DNA from: Rufibacter latericius
GTDB lineage: Bacteria; Bacteroidota; Bacteroidia; Cytophagales; Hymenobacteraceae
Direction of reading: 5' to 3'
DNA length: 64,000 nt
Assembly: GCF_003721515.1 (NCBI RefSeq)
Contig: NZ_RJJD01000001.1
Coordinates: 496,001 to 560,000, forward strand
Shown here: in pieces, positions 41,428-50,544 of the stretch
Layout of the letters: the number at the start of each line of letters is the position of its first letter
Position numbering within the stretch: the first letter of the stretch is position 1
Program-made: the position numbers and the translations under genes
The notes under the pieces: model-generated
Told to the model about the DNA's origin: nothing
Seen by the model: only the letters and a program-made list of their open reading frames with translations
Databases searched by the model: none

Positions 41428-44142
41428 CTAAAATTTGAAGTCATACGTGAGGGAAGGCAGGGGCACGCCCACCACTGAAAGCTTATAGCCTTGGGGTGGA
41501 GCGCCAACATCGCGCCGGAAGAAGACGGAGTAGGCATTCTGGCGGCCGTACACATTGTACACTGAAAGGCTCCAGCGGCCTTCCCATTTTTTATCTTTCC
41601 GATGGTTGGGCTCTATGGTCATGGACAAGTCCAGGCGGTGGTAATCTGGAATGCGCGCCTGGTTTCGGTCTCCGTAGACCGGCACTTCTACTCCCCCGAT
41701 CTTGTAAAGCCCAATGGGCGCAGTAGTAGGTCTTCCGGAGCTGTAAACGAAATTAGAGGTAAAGGCCAGGCGTTTGGTTAACTGGTAGGCGGCCACCACA
41801 GAGACGGTATGCGGCTTGTCATAGTTGGTGGGGTAAAAAGCCCCTTTGTTTACCTTCTCCTCAGGGAAAGAACCGTTCACCTGAATCTCTGACTTAGAAT
41901 AAGTGTAGCTAGCCCATCCGGTTAAATCACCCTGTTTCTTAGCGAGTTGCACCTCCACGCCATACGTACGGCCTTTGCCCGGCAACAAATCGGCTTCAAT
42001 GGTGGGGTTCAACCAGAGGTCTGCTCCTTCTTTGTAGTCCAACTGGTTTTGGATGCGCTTGTAGTAAGGTTCCACCGAAAATTCAATGGAGTTGCCAGCG
42101 AAGTTGTGGAAGTAGCCAATAGACCACTGGTCTGCCACTTGGGGCTTGAGATGGGTGTTACTGGTTTGCCAGAAATCAATGGGAGCCACCGCCATGGCAC
42201 CCGAAACCAGGTGCAGATACTGCCGCATGCGCTGGTAACCTGCCTTGATGGAGTTAGCCTCGGTAATGCTGTATTTTAGCGAAACCCGCGGTTCCAGGCC
42301 ATGGTAGAACGCAATACCTTCTCCTGAACTGTAAGAGAGCGTGTCTATAATGGTGCGTTCCTGCTTTGGTTGGCCCGGCGCATACACGTACACCTGGCCT
42401 GGCCCCTGGTTCTGGTAAAAGGAATACCGAAGCCCCAGCATCAAAGTCCACTGCGGGGTAATGGTGTACTCGTCACTTGCGAAAATCCCCCCTTCTATGG
42501 CCTTGTTTTGAGCCAAGGAAATGGGGTTAACGCCTGAGTTGCCGGTGGCGGGTTCCAGTTTGCCCGGCTGAAAGGTATAGTACGTTCCTTCCGCGCCAAA
42601 CCCAAGCTGGTGCTGGCGGGCATCATAATTTCCCTCGGCCTTTAAGCCAGCCGACCAGATTCCGTTGCTGAACTTGGAGGCATTGGTTGAATCCTGGTCC
42701 TCAATGCCGAACCGGTATTTACTGAACACTCCGCTCAAAGAACCTACCAGTTGCTCACTGAAGGAATGGGTATGTTTCAGTGAAGCGCCCATGTTCTGCC
42801 AGGAATAGATACTGTCCTGGGTGAAGCCAAAGGCATCATGGCTCAGGTAACTGTTGAAACTGAGTTTGTCTTTGGGGCTGAACGTATGGGTTACGTTGGC
42901 ATTCCCGTCGTAAAAGGCCGCGTGGGTTTGGTTTAACTGTTTGTCTTTGAGGCTGTGCAGTATCCAATTAGGGTAAGAAGCGCGGCCTGCTACCAGAAAA
43001 GTGGTTTTCTCTGAAAACAAAGGCCCCTCAATGGCCAGGCGGCTGGTGATAGGCCCCACCCCTCCTTTGCCGGTTACCTTGGGCTGTCCTTCTTTCTGCT
43101 GCACCTCCAGCACTGAGGAGAGCCGTCCGCCATACCGTGGCGGGATGCCGCCCCGGTAAAAGGTCAGATCTTTCACCACATCTGGGTTGAAGACCGAAAA
43201 AAAGCCGAATAGGTGCGATGGATTATAGATAGGAATCTGGCCCATGAGCAATAGGTTCTGGTCTGAGCCGCCGCCCCTCACATTGAACCCCGCCGACCCT
43301 TCGCCTACCGAGCTGACACCCGGCAACAACATCACGCTTTTCACCACGTCAACCTCCCCCAGGAACGTAGGCATTTTCCGGATGACGCCAATGTCCAGCT
43401 TGTTCATGCTCATCTGCACGCCGTTCACATTGTTGTCGTTGAGGCCACTGGCGCGCACCTCCACTTCGTTCAAAGCCACCACCGACTGGTGCAGCTGTAT
43501 GTTCACGGTGCCTGCGGCGTAAAGGCCTACCTGTCTTTCTTCGGGGAGTAACCCAATAGATTTAAAGGAAACCAGATGCTCGCCCATGGGCAGAGAAAGC
43601 CGGTATTCGCCGTTGGCATCGGTCTGGTCTCCTAAAGCCAGGGAGGGCACAGAAACAGTGGCTCCAATAATAGGTTCACCCGTTTTGGCGTGGGTTATTT
43701 TTCCGCGCAAAACTACCTTCACGTTTTCCTGGGCGTTTTTGGGTAACCCGAATAAAATGCGGTTCAGGGGGTTTCCTTTGGCGTCTTTGTAGACCACCGC
43801 CGGATGGTTGGCCGCCGAAGGAAAAAGAAGCACAGCATAGTCATGGTACCAGGCGGCCTCCAGGTCAGTGCTCTCCAGCAGGATCTGGATTACATCAGCT
43901 ACCTTTTCCTGCTCAAACTTCTGGCTTACCCGGACCTCCTGCACCCACTCTGGTTTAAAGTAAATCCTGACGGGGGTTTTACTTTGGATATCCTGCAGCA
44001 CCTGCTGGAGCGGGGCTTGGTTGTAACTTCCACTAAACAAAGTCCCGGATGGGGTCTGCGAAAAGCCTACCAGCGGGAAAAAGAAAGTAAGAACGAGAAA
44101 ACAGAGGCAAAGGGGGTGACGCAACATATTTTGAGGGGCCAT
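41428..44142 (-). CDS. TonB-dependent receptor with STN domain
   Basis: About 904 residues. I start at the ATG at 44142 (or 44127), which gives the signal peptide LRHPLCLCFLVLTFFFPLVG. Domains in order: STN (LFSGSYNQAPLQQVLQDIQS to VLLFP), a carboxypeptidase-regulatory-like domain (VVLRGKITHAKTGEPIIGAT), plug (VEVRASGLNDNN, MPTFLGEVDVVKSVMLLPGV, GFNVRGGGSDQNLLLMGQIP) and a 22-strand barrel ending in Phe (SLTYDFKF). An STN domain often means signalling to an anti-sigma factor, but no sigma or anti-sigma gene is nearby. First gene of the operon with DUF4249 and the MG2-like protein. Confidence 0.88.
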   Translation of the reverse strand: MAPQNMLRHPLCLCFLVLTFFFPLVGFSQTPSGTLFSGSYNQAPLQQVLQDIQSKTPVRIYFKPEWVQEVRVSQKFEQEKVADVIQILLESTDLEAAWYHDYAVLLFPSAANHPAVVYKDAKGNPLNRILFGLPKNAQENVKVVLRGKITHAKTGEPIIGATVSVPSLALGDQTDANGEYRLSLPMGEHLVSFKSIGLLPEERQVGLYAAGTVNIQLHQSVVALNEVEVRASGLNDNNVNGVQMSMNKLDIGVIRKMPTFLGEVDVVKSVMLLPGVSSVGEGSAGFNVRGGGSDQNLLLMGQIPIYNPSHLFGFFSVFNPDVVKDLTFYRGGIPPRYGGRLSSVLEVQQKEGQPKVTGKGGVGPITSRLAIEGPLFSEKTTFLVAGRASYPNWILHSLKDKQLNQTHAAFYDGNANVTHTFSPKDKLSFNSYLSHDAFGFTQDSIYSWQNMGASLKHTHSFSEQLVGSLSGVFSKYRFGIEDQDSTNASKFSNGIWSAGLKAEGNYDARQHQLGFGAEGTYYTFQPGKLEPATGNSGVNPISLAQNKAIEGGIFASDEYTITPQWTLMLGLRYSFYQNQGPGQVYVYAPGQPKQERTIIDTLSYSSGEGIAFYHGLEPRVSLKYSITEANSIKAGYQRMRQYLHLVSGAMAVAPIDFWQTSNTHLKPQVADQWSIGYFHNFAGNSIEFSVEPYYKRIQNQLDYKEGADLWLNPTIEADLLPGKGRTYGVEVQLAKKQGDLTGWASYTYSKSEIQVNGSFPEEKVNKGAFYPTNYDKPHTVSVVAAYQLTKRLAFTSNFVYSSGRPTTAPIGLYKIGGVEVPVYGDRNQARIPDYHRLDLSMTIEPNHRKDKKWEGRWSLSVYNVYGRQNAYSVFFRRDVGAPPQGYKLSVVGVPLPSLTYDFKF

Positions 44143-44267
44143 CTTGCTATGAATCTCAAAACAAGCAAAATTTATATAGACATCCGTATATAGTATCGCA
44201 TATTTTTTCAGCCTGCTGCCAGGTTCCCCCAACTTTCAAAGAACACCAGACGCTCAGCAGGATAGGG

Positions 44268-45248
44268 TTATCCCAGCATGCGTTTCCAGGTGCCTTTCCG
44301 GAGGTTGTATTTGAGGGTGCTGGGCAGGGCTTTCCACCAGTAGCTGTTCATCTCCACGGCAAAACTGGGTTGCATGTAGCAGTTGATGGTGCAGCCTTCG
44401 CAGGCAGGCAGTCGTCCCTCCAGGGCAATGAGTTTCTTTACCTCCTCAGACTTGTAGAGGTCATACAGCTTGCCCTCAATAGGAAATTTCTGGGCGCCCA
44501 GATGATAACACGGCAAGACCAACTCATTTTCGGGAGAGATCACCAAGGTGGTGCTGGCGGCTTTGCAGACCGGCTTTTCTATGTGGTTTCCGCCGTCTTT
44601 GCGCAACTGCACAAAGGCCTCGTTCAAATACACCCACTTCTGCTTGCTGAATTTCACCAGGTAATCCAGTTCTTCTTCAGAAAGCTGATCGCCGGTTTCC
44701 ACCTGGTTGTACTCAAAGGCAGGGTTCAAAAGCAGCATCAGGTTGTTGGGCAGACAAATCTCCTGGTACACCCGCTCAATCTGGTCTAAGTTGCGCTTGA
44801 AAACCGTGAACAGAATATCGGGGCGCTCTCCCAGGCTTTTGGCCATTTTTATGGATTCCAGCACGAAATCAAAACAAGCCACACCCCGACCGGTGTCATG
44901 CTCGGTTTTATCAGCGGAGTCCAGAGAGAAATGCAGCATGTCTACCTTGTCCTTAAGCCGCTCGGCCCACTTGGGGTACAGCATGCCGTTAGTGGTAAGG
45001 GTGGTGATGAAACCCAGCTCCTGCGCCACCTCCAGGAACTGGTCAATCTGCCGGTGCAGCAAAGGCTCTCCGCCAGTAAAGTCCACCACGTTCACGCCCA
45101 ATTTGCGCAGGTCTTTGAGGTTCTGCTTCACATCTTCCAACTGGATGTACGGCGAGGGCTTCTCCCAGATGTCGCAGAACGAGCATTTGGCGTTGCAACG
45201 GTACGTCACGTAGTAATTGGCCAGTACGGGATGATGGATTAAACGCAT
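44268..45248 (-). CDS. Radical SAM/SPASM domain protein
   Basis: A 326-residue enzyme. The radical SAM cluster motif is C18-xxx-C22-xx-C25 (YRCNAKCSFCDIW), followed by DFTGGEPLLHRQI and FITTLTTNGML. The C-terminal part has extra cysteines of a SPASM-like auxiliary cluster (CKAASTTLVISPENELVLPCYH; ACEGCTINCYMQPS). This layout is shared by enzymes that modify peptides or by PqqE/MoaA-like proteins, but no precursor peptide is visible next to it. It lies just upstream of the TonB receptor operon on the same strand (125-base gap) and could be co-transcribed. Confidence 0.88.
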   Translation of the reverse strand: MRLIHHPVLANYYVTYRCNAKCSFCDIWEKPSPYIQLEDVKQNLKDLRKLGVNVVDFTGGEPLLHRQIDQFLEVAQELGFITTLTTNGMLYPKWAERLKDKVDMLHFSLDSADKTEHDTGRGVACFDFVLESIKMAKSLGERPDILFTVFKRNLDQIERVYQEICLPNNLMLLLNPAFEYNQVETGDQLSEEELDYLVKFSKQKWVYLNEAFVQLRKDGGNHIEKPVCKAASTTLVISPENELVLPCYHLGAQKFPIEGKLYDLYKSEEVKKLIALEGRLPACEGCTINCYMQPSFAVEMNSYWWKALPSTLKYNLRKGTWKRMLG

Positions 45249-45627
45249 TCTCTTCTTTTAAACGGTTGCCGGAGCAGTTGCAAGGTACGCATTGCCTACG
45301 GAATTAAAGCAGTAACGGAGGTAAGGCCGAGGCCGTACCTGGCCGATCTTAAGTCGTTTCCCAGAAACCAAGCTAAAAACGCCGCTCTTTTGTATCCCCC
45401 TTTGAAGGGGGATGATAAAGCCAGCAGAAGAACCATCCGCTAAAGAAATGAAACGTAAAGGAATGATTCTCGGGAATAAAAGGAATGATTCTCGGGAATA
45501 TTCGAATCTTCAAAGGTTGTTCCCCACGAGAAAATCATCCCCCTACCCCCTCCAAAGGGAGACGGAATGCGTGAAGAAAACCATGCTTTGGGCCTGATTT
45601 CCAGAAATTGACCTTAAAACACACTGC
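45249..45627. other. Intergenic region with palindromic element D
   Basis: No gene is seen in this gap. It holds repeat copy D (45393-45573) and the start region of the radical SAM gene. A TTTT-core hairpin remnant (GGGCCTGATTTCCAGAAATTG with flanks) lies at about 45588-45620, after the stop of the TonB receptor gene. Confidence 0.6.
45393..45573. repeat. Palindromic element, CCCCCTTTGAAGGGGG family, copy D
   Basis: The left arm (CCCCCTTTGAAGGGGGATGAT, 45396-45416) is matched by an inverted right arm at 45533-45563. The centre contains AGGAATGATTCTCGGGAATA twice in a row (45459-45478 and 45481-45500), and its GATTCTCGGGAAT core is shared with copy B at 13099. The right flank ACGGAATGCGTGA matches the flank of copy B (ACGGAATACGTGA). 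Confidence 0.85.
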
Positions 45628-48078
45628 TTAGAATTCCAGTACAAATCCTACCGTGGGCAGAAAGGTCACATCATCCTCGTCCAGAAGCAGCGGGATGGCG
45701 TTGGAGCCGTCAGGGTTGAGCGGCTGGCCGTTGGTGGTGGCAAAACCGGTATTCTCGGTGTTGCGCTGGAAGGTGTACTGGGGCAGAGACGGGCCTTTGA
45801 ACCGGAAAATGTTCTGGATATCGACGTACACGTCTAGGGTGGTGCGTTTGAAGTTCCATTTCTTGTCTAGGCGTACGTCCAGTTGTTGGAAAGAGCGCAG
45901 CCGTTGGGTGTTGAGGCGGTCGTAGTCCAGCAGGCCGGTGCCCAGCGAGGCGTAGTTCCGTTGCGAGGCCTCCAGGTCAAAAGGCGTGTAGGGCGATCCT
46001 CCCGCAAAACGGTACTTCCCACCCAATTCCCAGTTCCTGCCAAACTGCCAGCCCAGCAACGCCGATACCAGATGGCGGTTGTCCCAGGCCGAGGCCACGT
46101 AGTTATTTCTATCCAAACCGGTGAACTCGCTCCGCACCAAGGTATAGGAAACCAAGCCATACAAGCCCTGGGTCAGTTTCTGCTGAAAGAAAAACTCGGC
46201 CCCGTAGGCACGCCCTTTGCCCACGCTGGCTACGTCTTCGTTCCCGATAGCACCAAACTCAATGCCCTGATTGGCCAACGAGACCCCATCTCGCACCGAG
46301 ACCGGATAGTTGGCGTATCGTTTATAGAAACCTTCCACGGTGAGGCGGTTGGCAATGGACGGCAAAAACTCCACCCCGGCCACGTAATGCGTGGATTTGA
46401 TGTACTTGCTGTCTTTGTTGGCGTACCCACCGTTCGCATCTTTATAGCCTAGCACCGTGTAAATGGGCAAGCGGTAATAAGTCCCCACCGAGGCGTTCAG
46501 TTTCCAGCGGTCGGCTAAGGCGTACGAGGCCGAGAGCCGGGGCGAAAGCGTTTCCAGCGGATTATTCCCGTCCGAGGTAAAGGAGTTCATGTCTGAGCGG
46601 ATGCCTAGGGACAGACTCAGTTTGTCTTGCAGGAAACTCCTGGAAGTTTGCCCGTACAAGCCGTAGCGAAAGAAATCTAGGTTGGTGTCAAAGTCCACAG
46701 TTACCCTAGGCTGCACCACGTTGCCGTTCTCGTCGCGCAGTTCCTGGCGTATCTGGCTGAAGAAGCGGTTGTCATAGCTCACGTACTGCCCGATGGCGCC
46801 ATAGGAGAACTTCCAGCCACCCACAAACTTGTTTACGTCCAGCCGCAGTTTGTTTTCCCTTTCCTGTGACCGGCTTTTCAGGAGCCTGCGGGTTTCATCT
46901 CCGTACTGCGCGTCTTCAAAGCGGTCTAGCTGGTTTTCAAAAACGTTTCGGCTAAGCGACACCTGCACAAACCCGTTCTCCAGAGACCGTTTCAGGCTTG
47001 CCCCCACCGTGTAGTTCCACTGGTTTATCAAAGGGTTAGATCGAAGGGCGTATTCTTTCTCCGGTGAGCTTTCCTTGGGCACCGCGAAACTGAAATCGTC
47101 AATGGCCCCAATTCCCAGCGTGGTCAAGGTAGTTTTAGAATTAAGCTGATGGGTGACTTTGTACTGGAAATCCCAATAATTGGGCCTGATGGGGAGGTCA
47201 ATGGCTTTGAAGAGCAGTTGTAGGTAAGACCTTCGGGCCGAGGCCAGGAATGTGGTTTTAGGAGCCAGTGGCCCTTCCAGCGTAGCAGCCAACTCGGTGG
47301 CGCTGAGGCGCACGTTGCCCTGCAACCGATCGGGGTTGCCGTCGCGCTGCCGGAACTGGAACACGCTGGAAAGCGCGTTGTCATAGCGGGCATCAAAGGC
47401 GCTGGTGCTCAACGTCACGTCCTCAATAAACGACACGTTCAAAATCCCCTGCGGACCGCCGCTGCTGCCCTGGGTGGAAAAGTGGTTGATCACCGGGATC
47501 TCAATGCCATCCAGGAAAAAGACGTTCTCGCTTGGCCCACCGCCCCTTATCACGATATCGTTCCGGAAACCAGCGCCCGTGCTCCCGGCCCCGGCAACTC
47601 CGGGCAAGGTTTGGATTACCCTAGAGATGTCAAAGTTGCCGCCCGGGTTGCTCTTGATTTCCTCGCTGCTCAAACTCTGAACAGACAAAGGCGTCTCTAC
47701 GGTGGCCACCCGAATGGAACGGTCTACGGTGATGTTCACCTCCTGCAACCGGTTCTGGCCCGGCGACAGCTCCAGATTCAGGGTAAGGGCGTTGCCCGAA
47801 GTCACCGGCACGTTGTAGCGCGTCACCGGTTCATAGCCCAGAAAAGAGGCTTTGATGTTGTAGCTGCCCGTGGGCACATCCTCCAGACGGTAGCGTCCCT
47901 GCGCGTCAGTAGAGGCGCCGATGGTGGTTTCTTCCAGGGTCACCGTGGCGCCAATGATGGGTTCCTGCGTGTTCCTGTCCCGCACTACCCCCGTAACTCT
48001 TCCCGTACTTTGAGCCCACCCTTCCCCAGCGTTCAGGACGAGCAAAAATAAGATCAGGAAAGCGTAAAATCTATGCAT
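45628..48078 (-). CDS. TonB-dependent receptor
   Basis: An 816-residue outer-membrane transporter. It has a signal peptide (1-22, ending GWAQ), a carboxypeptidase-regulatory-like domain (GVVRDRNTQEPIIGATVTLE, about 28-105), a plug (VETPLSVQSLSSEEIKSNPG to about 230, including GFRNDIVIRGGGPSENVFFL) and a barrel ending in FVLEF. No STN domain and no SusD partner is present, so it probably takes up a metal chelate or small molecule rather than a polysaccharide. It stands alone, with copy D of the repeat downstream and the endonuclease III gene on the same strand downstream of a hairpin. Confidence 0.9.
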   Translation of the reverse strand: MHRFYAFLILFLLVLNAGEGWAQSTGRVTGVVRDRNTQEPIIGATVTLEETTIGASTDAQGRYRLEDVPTGSYNIKASFLGYEPVTRYNVPVTSGNALTLNLELSPGQNRLQEVNITVDRSIRVATVETPLSVQSLSSEEIKSNPGGNFDISRVIQTLPGVAGAGSTGAGFRNDIVIRGGGPSENVFFLDGIEIPVINHFSTQGSSGGPQGILNVSFIEDVTLSTSAFDARYDNALSSVFQFRQRDGNPDRLQGNVRLSATELAATLEGPLAPKTTFLASARRSYLQLLFKAIDLPIRPNYWDFQYKVTHQLNSKTTLTTLGIGAIDDFSFAVPKESSPEKEYALRSNPLINQWNYTVGASLKRSLENGFVQVSLSRNVFENQLDRFEDAQYGDETRRLLKSRSQERENKLRLDVNKFVGGWKFSYGAIGQYVSYDNRFFSQIRQELRDENGNVVQPRVTVDFDTNLDFFRYGLYGQTSRSFLQDKLSLSLGIRSDMNSFTSDGNNPLETLSPRLSASYALADRWKLNASVGTYYRLPIYTVLGYKDANGGYANKDSKYIKSTHYVAGVEFLPSIANRLTVEGFYKRYANYPVSVRDGVSLANQGIEFGAIGNEDVASVGKGRAYGAEFFFQQKLTQGLYGLVSYTLVRSEFTGLDRNNYVASAWDNRHLVSALLGWQFGRNWELGGKYRFAGGSPYTPFDLEASQRNYASLGTGLLDYDRLNTQRLRSFQQLDVRLDKKWNFKRTTLDVYVDIQNIFRFKGPSLPQYTFQRNTENTGFATTNGQPLNPDGSNAIPLLLDEDDVTFLPTVGFVLEF

Positions 48079-48162
48079 GAGAAAGAGGAAAAAGCGTGTA
48101 CGCCTTCAACCAGATAATCGCCTGGTTGTTTTCAGAAAAGGATAGGCTTTGGTAAGGGTTAG

Positions 48163-48204
48163 GTTGCTTTCCGCCTGTTTTCCGGAAAACAGCCTCAAAA
48201 CAAC
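48163..48204 (-). terminator. Hairpin terminator after endonuclease III
   Basis: GTTG...CTGTTTTCCGGAAAACAG...CAAC forms a 10-bp perfect core (CTGTTTTCC/GGAAAACAG) with imperfect outer arms. It begins 1 base after the stop codon of the - strand gene. Confidence 0.7.
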
Positions 48205-48205
48205 T

Positions 48206-48919
48206 TTATAGGTCAATGCCTTTCAGGCGCACCTCGGCGTAATAATTACAGAGGTCCTGCAAGACGCAGCTTTCGCATTTGGGACGGTTCCAGGTGCAGA
48301 TCTTCTGGCCGTGTTTGAGCATGTGGCGGTGCAGGTTGTACAAGACAAGCGCGTCTTTGGGCAGCATGTCCAGCAGAATCTGGTGGGCTTTGTCATGGGT
48401 GACCTTCGCCCCAATGAGCCCCACCCGCTGACTGATGCGGTGCACGTGCGTGTCTACGGGGAACACGGGTTTATGGAAGTTAAACAAAAGCACCAGGGTG
48501 GCGGTTTTCAGCCCAACTCCGGGTAAAGCCATCAGCCAGGCCATGGCCTGGGGTACGTCCAGGTCGTTCAGGAAATCGAGGGAAAAGTCTGGGTGGTCCT
48601 GCTGAATGAGCCGGAGGGCTTTCTGGATGTTCACCGCTTTGGCACCTGGGAACTCAGACGGAGCCAGGGCCTGGGTGAGTTCCTCCACGGGGGCGGCCAT
48701 GACGGCTTCCCAGGTAGGGAATTTCTCCAGCATCTGGGAGTAGGCTTTCTCCTCGTTGGCATGGGTGGTACGGTGCGAGAGCATGGTGGAGATGAGTTCC
48801 CGCATGGGTTCGCGCCGCGGATGACCGGAAAGATGTCCGAAAACTTCATTCAACCGTATATGAACTTGCCATATCTTTTCTGAGGGAGGAAGATGCTGAT
48901 TTGCTTCAGCCATAGTCAT
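48206..48919 (-). CDS. nth: Endonuclease III (DNA glycosylase/AP lyase)
   Basis: A 237-residue base-excision repair enzyme. The helix-hairpin-helix is LPGVGLKTATLVLL with the catalytic Lys138. The catalytic Asp156 is in FPVDTHVHRISQRVGL. The [4Fe-4S] loop is complete: C208-x6-C215-x2-C218-x5-C224 in CTWNRPKCESCVLQDLC. Length is normal, slightly longer at the N-terminus (about 20 residues). Two ATG codons lie close together at the start (48919 and 48913). It acts on oxidised pyrimidines in the cytosol. Confidence 0.92.
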   Translation of the reverse strand: MTMAEANQHLPPSEKIWQVHIRLNEVFGHLSGHPRREPMRELISTMLSHRTTHANEEKAYSQMLEKFPTWEAVMAAPVEELTQALAPSEFPGAKAVNIQKALRLIQQDHPDFSLDFLNDLDVPQAMAWLMALPGVGLKTATLVLLFNFHKPVFPVDTHVHRISQRVGLIGAKVTHDKAHQILLDMLPKDALVLYNLHRHMLKHGQKICTWNRPKCESCVLQDLCNYYAEVRLKGIDL

Positions 48920-49015
48920 CTATTTTTCCCTCTAAACGAGCCCCCCGATGGTAAAGTTTGCGTGTAACAGCCCTTTAACCAGTGTACACAGAATGGTTTC
49001 AGAAAGACAAAAACT

Positions 49016-49735
49016 ATGAAATTCACCTTTTTAGGGACAGGCGGAGCGTTTGACGTGGCGTACGGCAACTCTGCGGCATTAGTAGAATTTAAAGGACACA
49101 CCCTCCTGCTGGATTGTGGCTTTACCGTGTACCCCACTCTCCGGCAGCATCAACTTACCCGGGGCATTGAATACATTTTGCTCACCCACCTGCACAATGA
49201 CCACACCGGCAGCTTAGCCAATATCCTGCTGCATTGCCACTTTTTCAACAGCAACTGCCGGCCCACCATCCTGTACCCCGATGATGATTTCCGGGACGAG
49301 GTATATGAGTTTCTGCGGCTACAGGTGCAAAAACCAGAGGAGTACGTAGATTTCACCCCGCTGTCTGAGTTGCCGGGCATCACTGCCGTAGACACGTATG
49401 GCCTGCATGCCGAGCGGCTGCAAACCTACGCCTATATCTTTGAAGAAAACGGTGAAAGAATAGCATTCTCAGGAGACCTCGGGCAACCCGAGTCGCTTTT
49501 TGCCTACTTACGCGGAATGCCCCCCAAAGCCACCACGGTTTTCCATGACATCACGTTCTCTGAGCAGAACACCGCCCATACCTACTATAAAAAGCTGATC
49601 CCGATGGCGCAGGATTATCACATTTACGGGTACCACTGTGACCCGTCGCAGAACCCCTCAGACAATCCGTTTCAACTGGTGTACCACCGGCAAGACCTGA
49701 TGCTCACAGATAGGTTACAAGAAGCAATCAACTAA
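49016..49735 (+). CDS. Metallo-beta-lactamase fold hydrolase
   Basis: A 239-residue protein. The metal-binding motif HxHxDH is present at H58, H60, D62 and H63 (LTHLHNDHTGS), with further ligands likely in SGDLGQPE and YGYHCDPSQN. The N-terminus MKFTFLGTGGAFDVAYGNSA is typical of the RNase Z-like/PhnP-like group, but it is too short and lacks the extended exosite of RNase Z. Substrate is unknown, perhaps a phosphodiester. It is divergent from endonuclease III. Confidence 0.85.
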   Translation: MKFTFLGTGGAFDVAYGNSAALVEFKGHTLLLDCGFTVYPTLRQHQLTRGIEYILLTHLHNDHTGSLANILLHCHFFNSNCRPTILYPDDDFRDEVYEFLRLQVQKPEEYVDFTPLSELPGITAVDTYGLHAERLQTYAYIFEENGERIAFSGDLGQPESLFAYLRGMPPKATTVFHDITFSEQNTAHTYYKKLIPMAQDYHIYGYHCDPSQNPSDNPFQLVYHRQDLMLTDRLQEAIN

Positions 49736-49830
49736 CCAACCCTTTCATTCTCGCTAAACTACTGCCTCAGGAGCACCAACGCCTTCACCCGCTTCTGATC
49801 CATTTGACAGCCCTTAAGACCTTCCTTTGC

Positions 49831-50490
49831 ATGGCCTTCTCCTTCGCGACTGATCAGGAACATACCCATTTCCGTAAAAACCCGCTTCTCATTGCCTATG
49901 TTATCACGTTTGGGTTGTTCTGGGCCTATACCGGGTTTACCACCACAGACGCCAAAAACTGGTGGCTGGAAAACACACTCACGCTCACGGCTGTCATTCT
50001 GTTGGTGGCCTTCTACAAATACTTGCGGTTCTCAGACCTCAGCTACACCTTTATTTTTCTGTACCTGATGCTGCACGCGTACGGTGCCCAGCACACTTAC
50101 GCCGAAAATCCGCTGGGGTACTGGGTGCAGGAAAAACTCCACCTGGAGCGCAACCACTATGACCGGTTGGTGCATTTTGGGTTCGGTTTTTTCCTGGCCT
50201 ATCCCATGCAGGAGGTTTTCTGCCGGGTCACCAACATGCGTCCTATTTACACCTACCTCTTGCCCGTAGAACTCACCATCAGCATGGGCGCTTTCTACGA
50301 ACTGATTGAATGGGCTGTGGCCGATATTTTCTTCCCGACCCAGGGCATGACCTACCTGGGCACTCAGGGCGATGTCTGGGATGCGCAGAAAGATATTGCC
50401 GTTGCCTTACTGGGAGCTTTGATCACCATTTCAGCGGTGGTATTTGCCCGTAAAAAAAGCCATCGGCCGGTTTCAAAGGTATTTTCCTGA
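49831..50490 (+). CDS. YjdF-like (DUF2238) membrane protein
   Basis: About 219 residues. I prefer the ATG at 49831; an in-frame TTG at 49804 would add nine residues. It has five or six membrane segments (LLIAYVITFGLFWAYTGF; LTLTAVILLVAFYKYL; YTFIFLYLMLHAYGAQHTY; VHFGFGFFLAYPMQEVF; IAVALLGALITISAVVF), with the family-typical NHYDRLVHFGFG and YELIEWAVADIF. The final ten residues are encoded by a terminator palindrome (50459-50516), and the stop codon falls in its loop. Function is unknown. Confidence 0.8.
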   Translation: MAFSFATDQEHTHFRKNPLLIAYVITFGLFWAYTGFTTTDAKNWWLENTLTLTAVILLVAFYKYLRFSDLSYTFIFLYLMLHAYGAQHTYAENPLGYWVQEKLHLERNHYDRLVHFGFGFFLAYPMQEVFCRVTNMRPIYTYLLPVELTISMGAFYELIEWAVADIFFPTQGMTYLGTQGDVWDAQKDIAVALLGALITISAVVFARKKSHRPVSKVFS

Positions 50491-50516
50491 AAACACCCTT
50501 GAAACCGGCCGATGGC
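50459..50516. terminator. Hairpin overlapping the end of the YjdF-like gene
   Basis: A perfect 18-bp stem (GCCATCGGCCGGTTTCAA and its complement) with TTTTCCTGAAAA in the centre. The left arm is translated as the last residues of the membrane protein, and the TGA stop is in the loop. It lies between convergent genes, so it can end both. Confidence 0.75.
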
Positions 50517-50544
50517 AGCGGTTATATTTCCTCAGTAAAAGAAG

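Noticed and set aside
45412-45597. 61-codon frame
   Set aside because: It lies almost entirely within palindromic element D, so its codons reflect the repeat.
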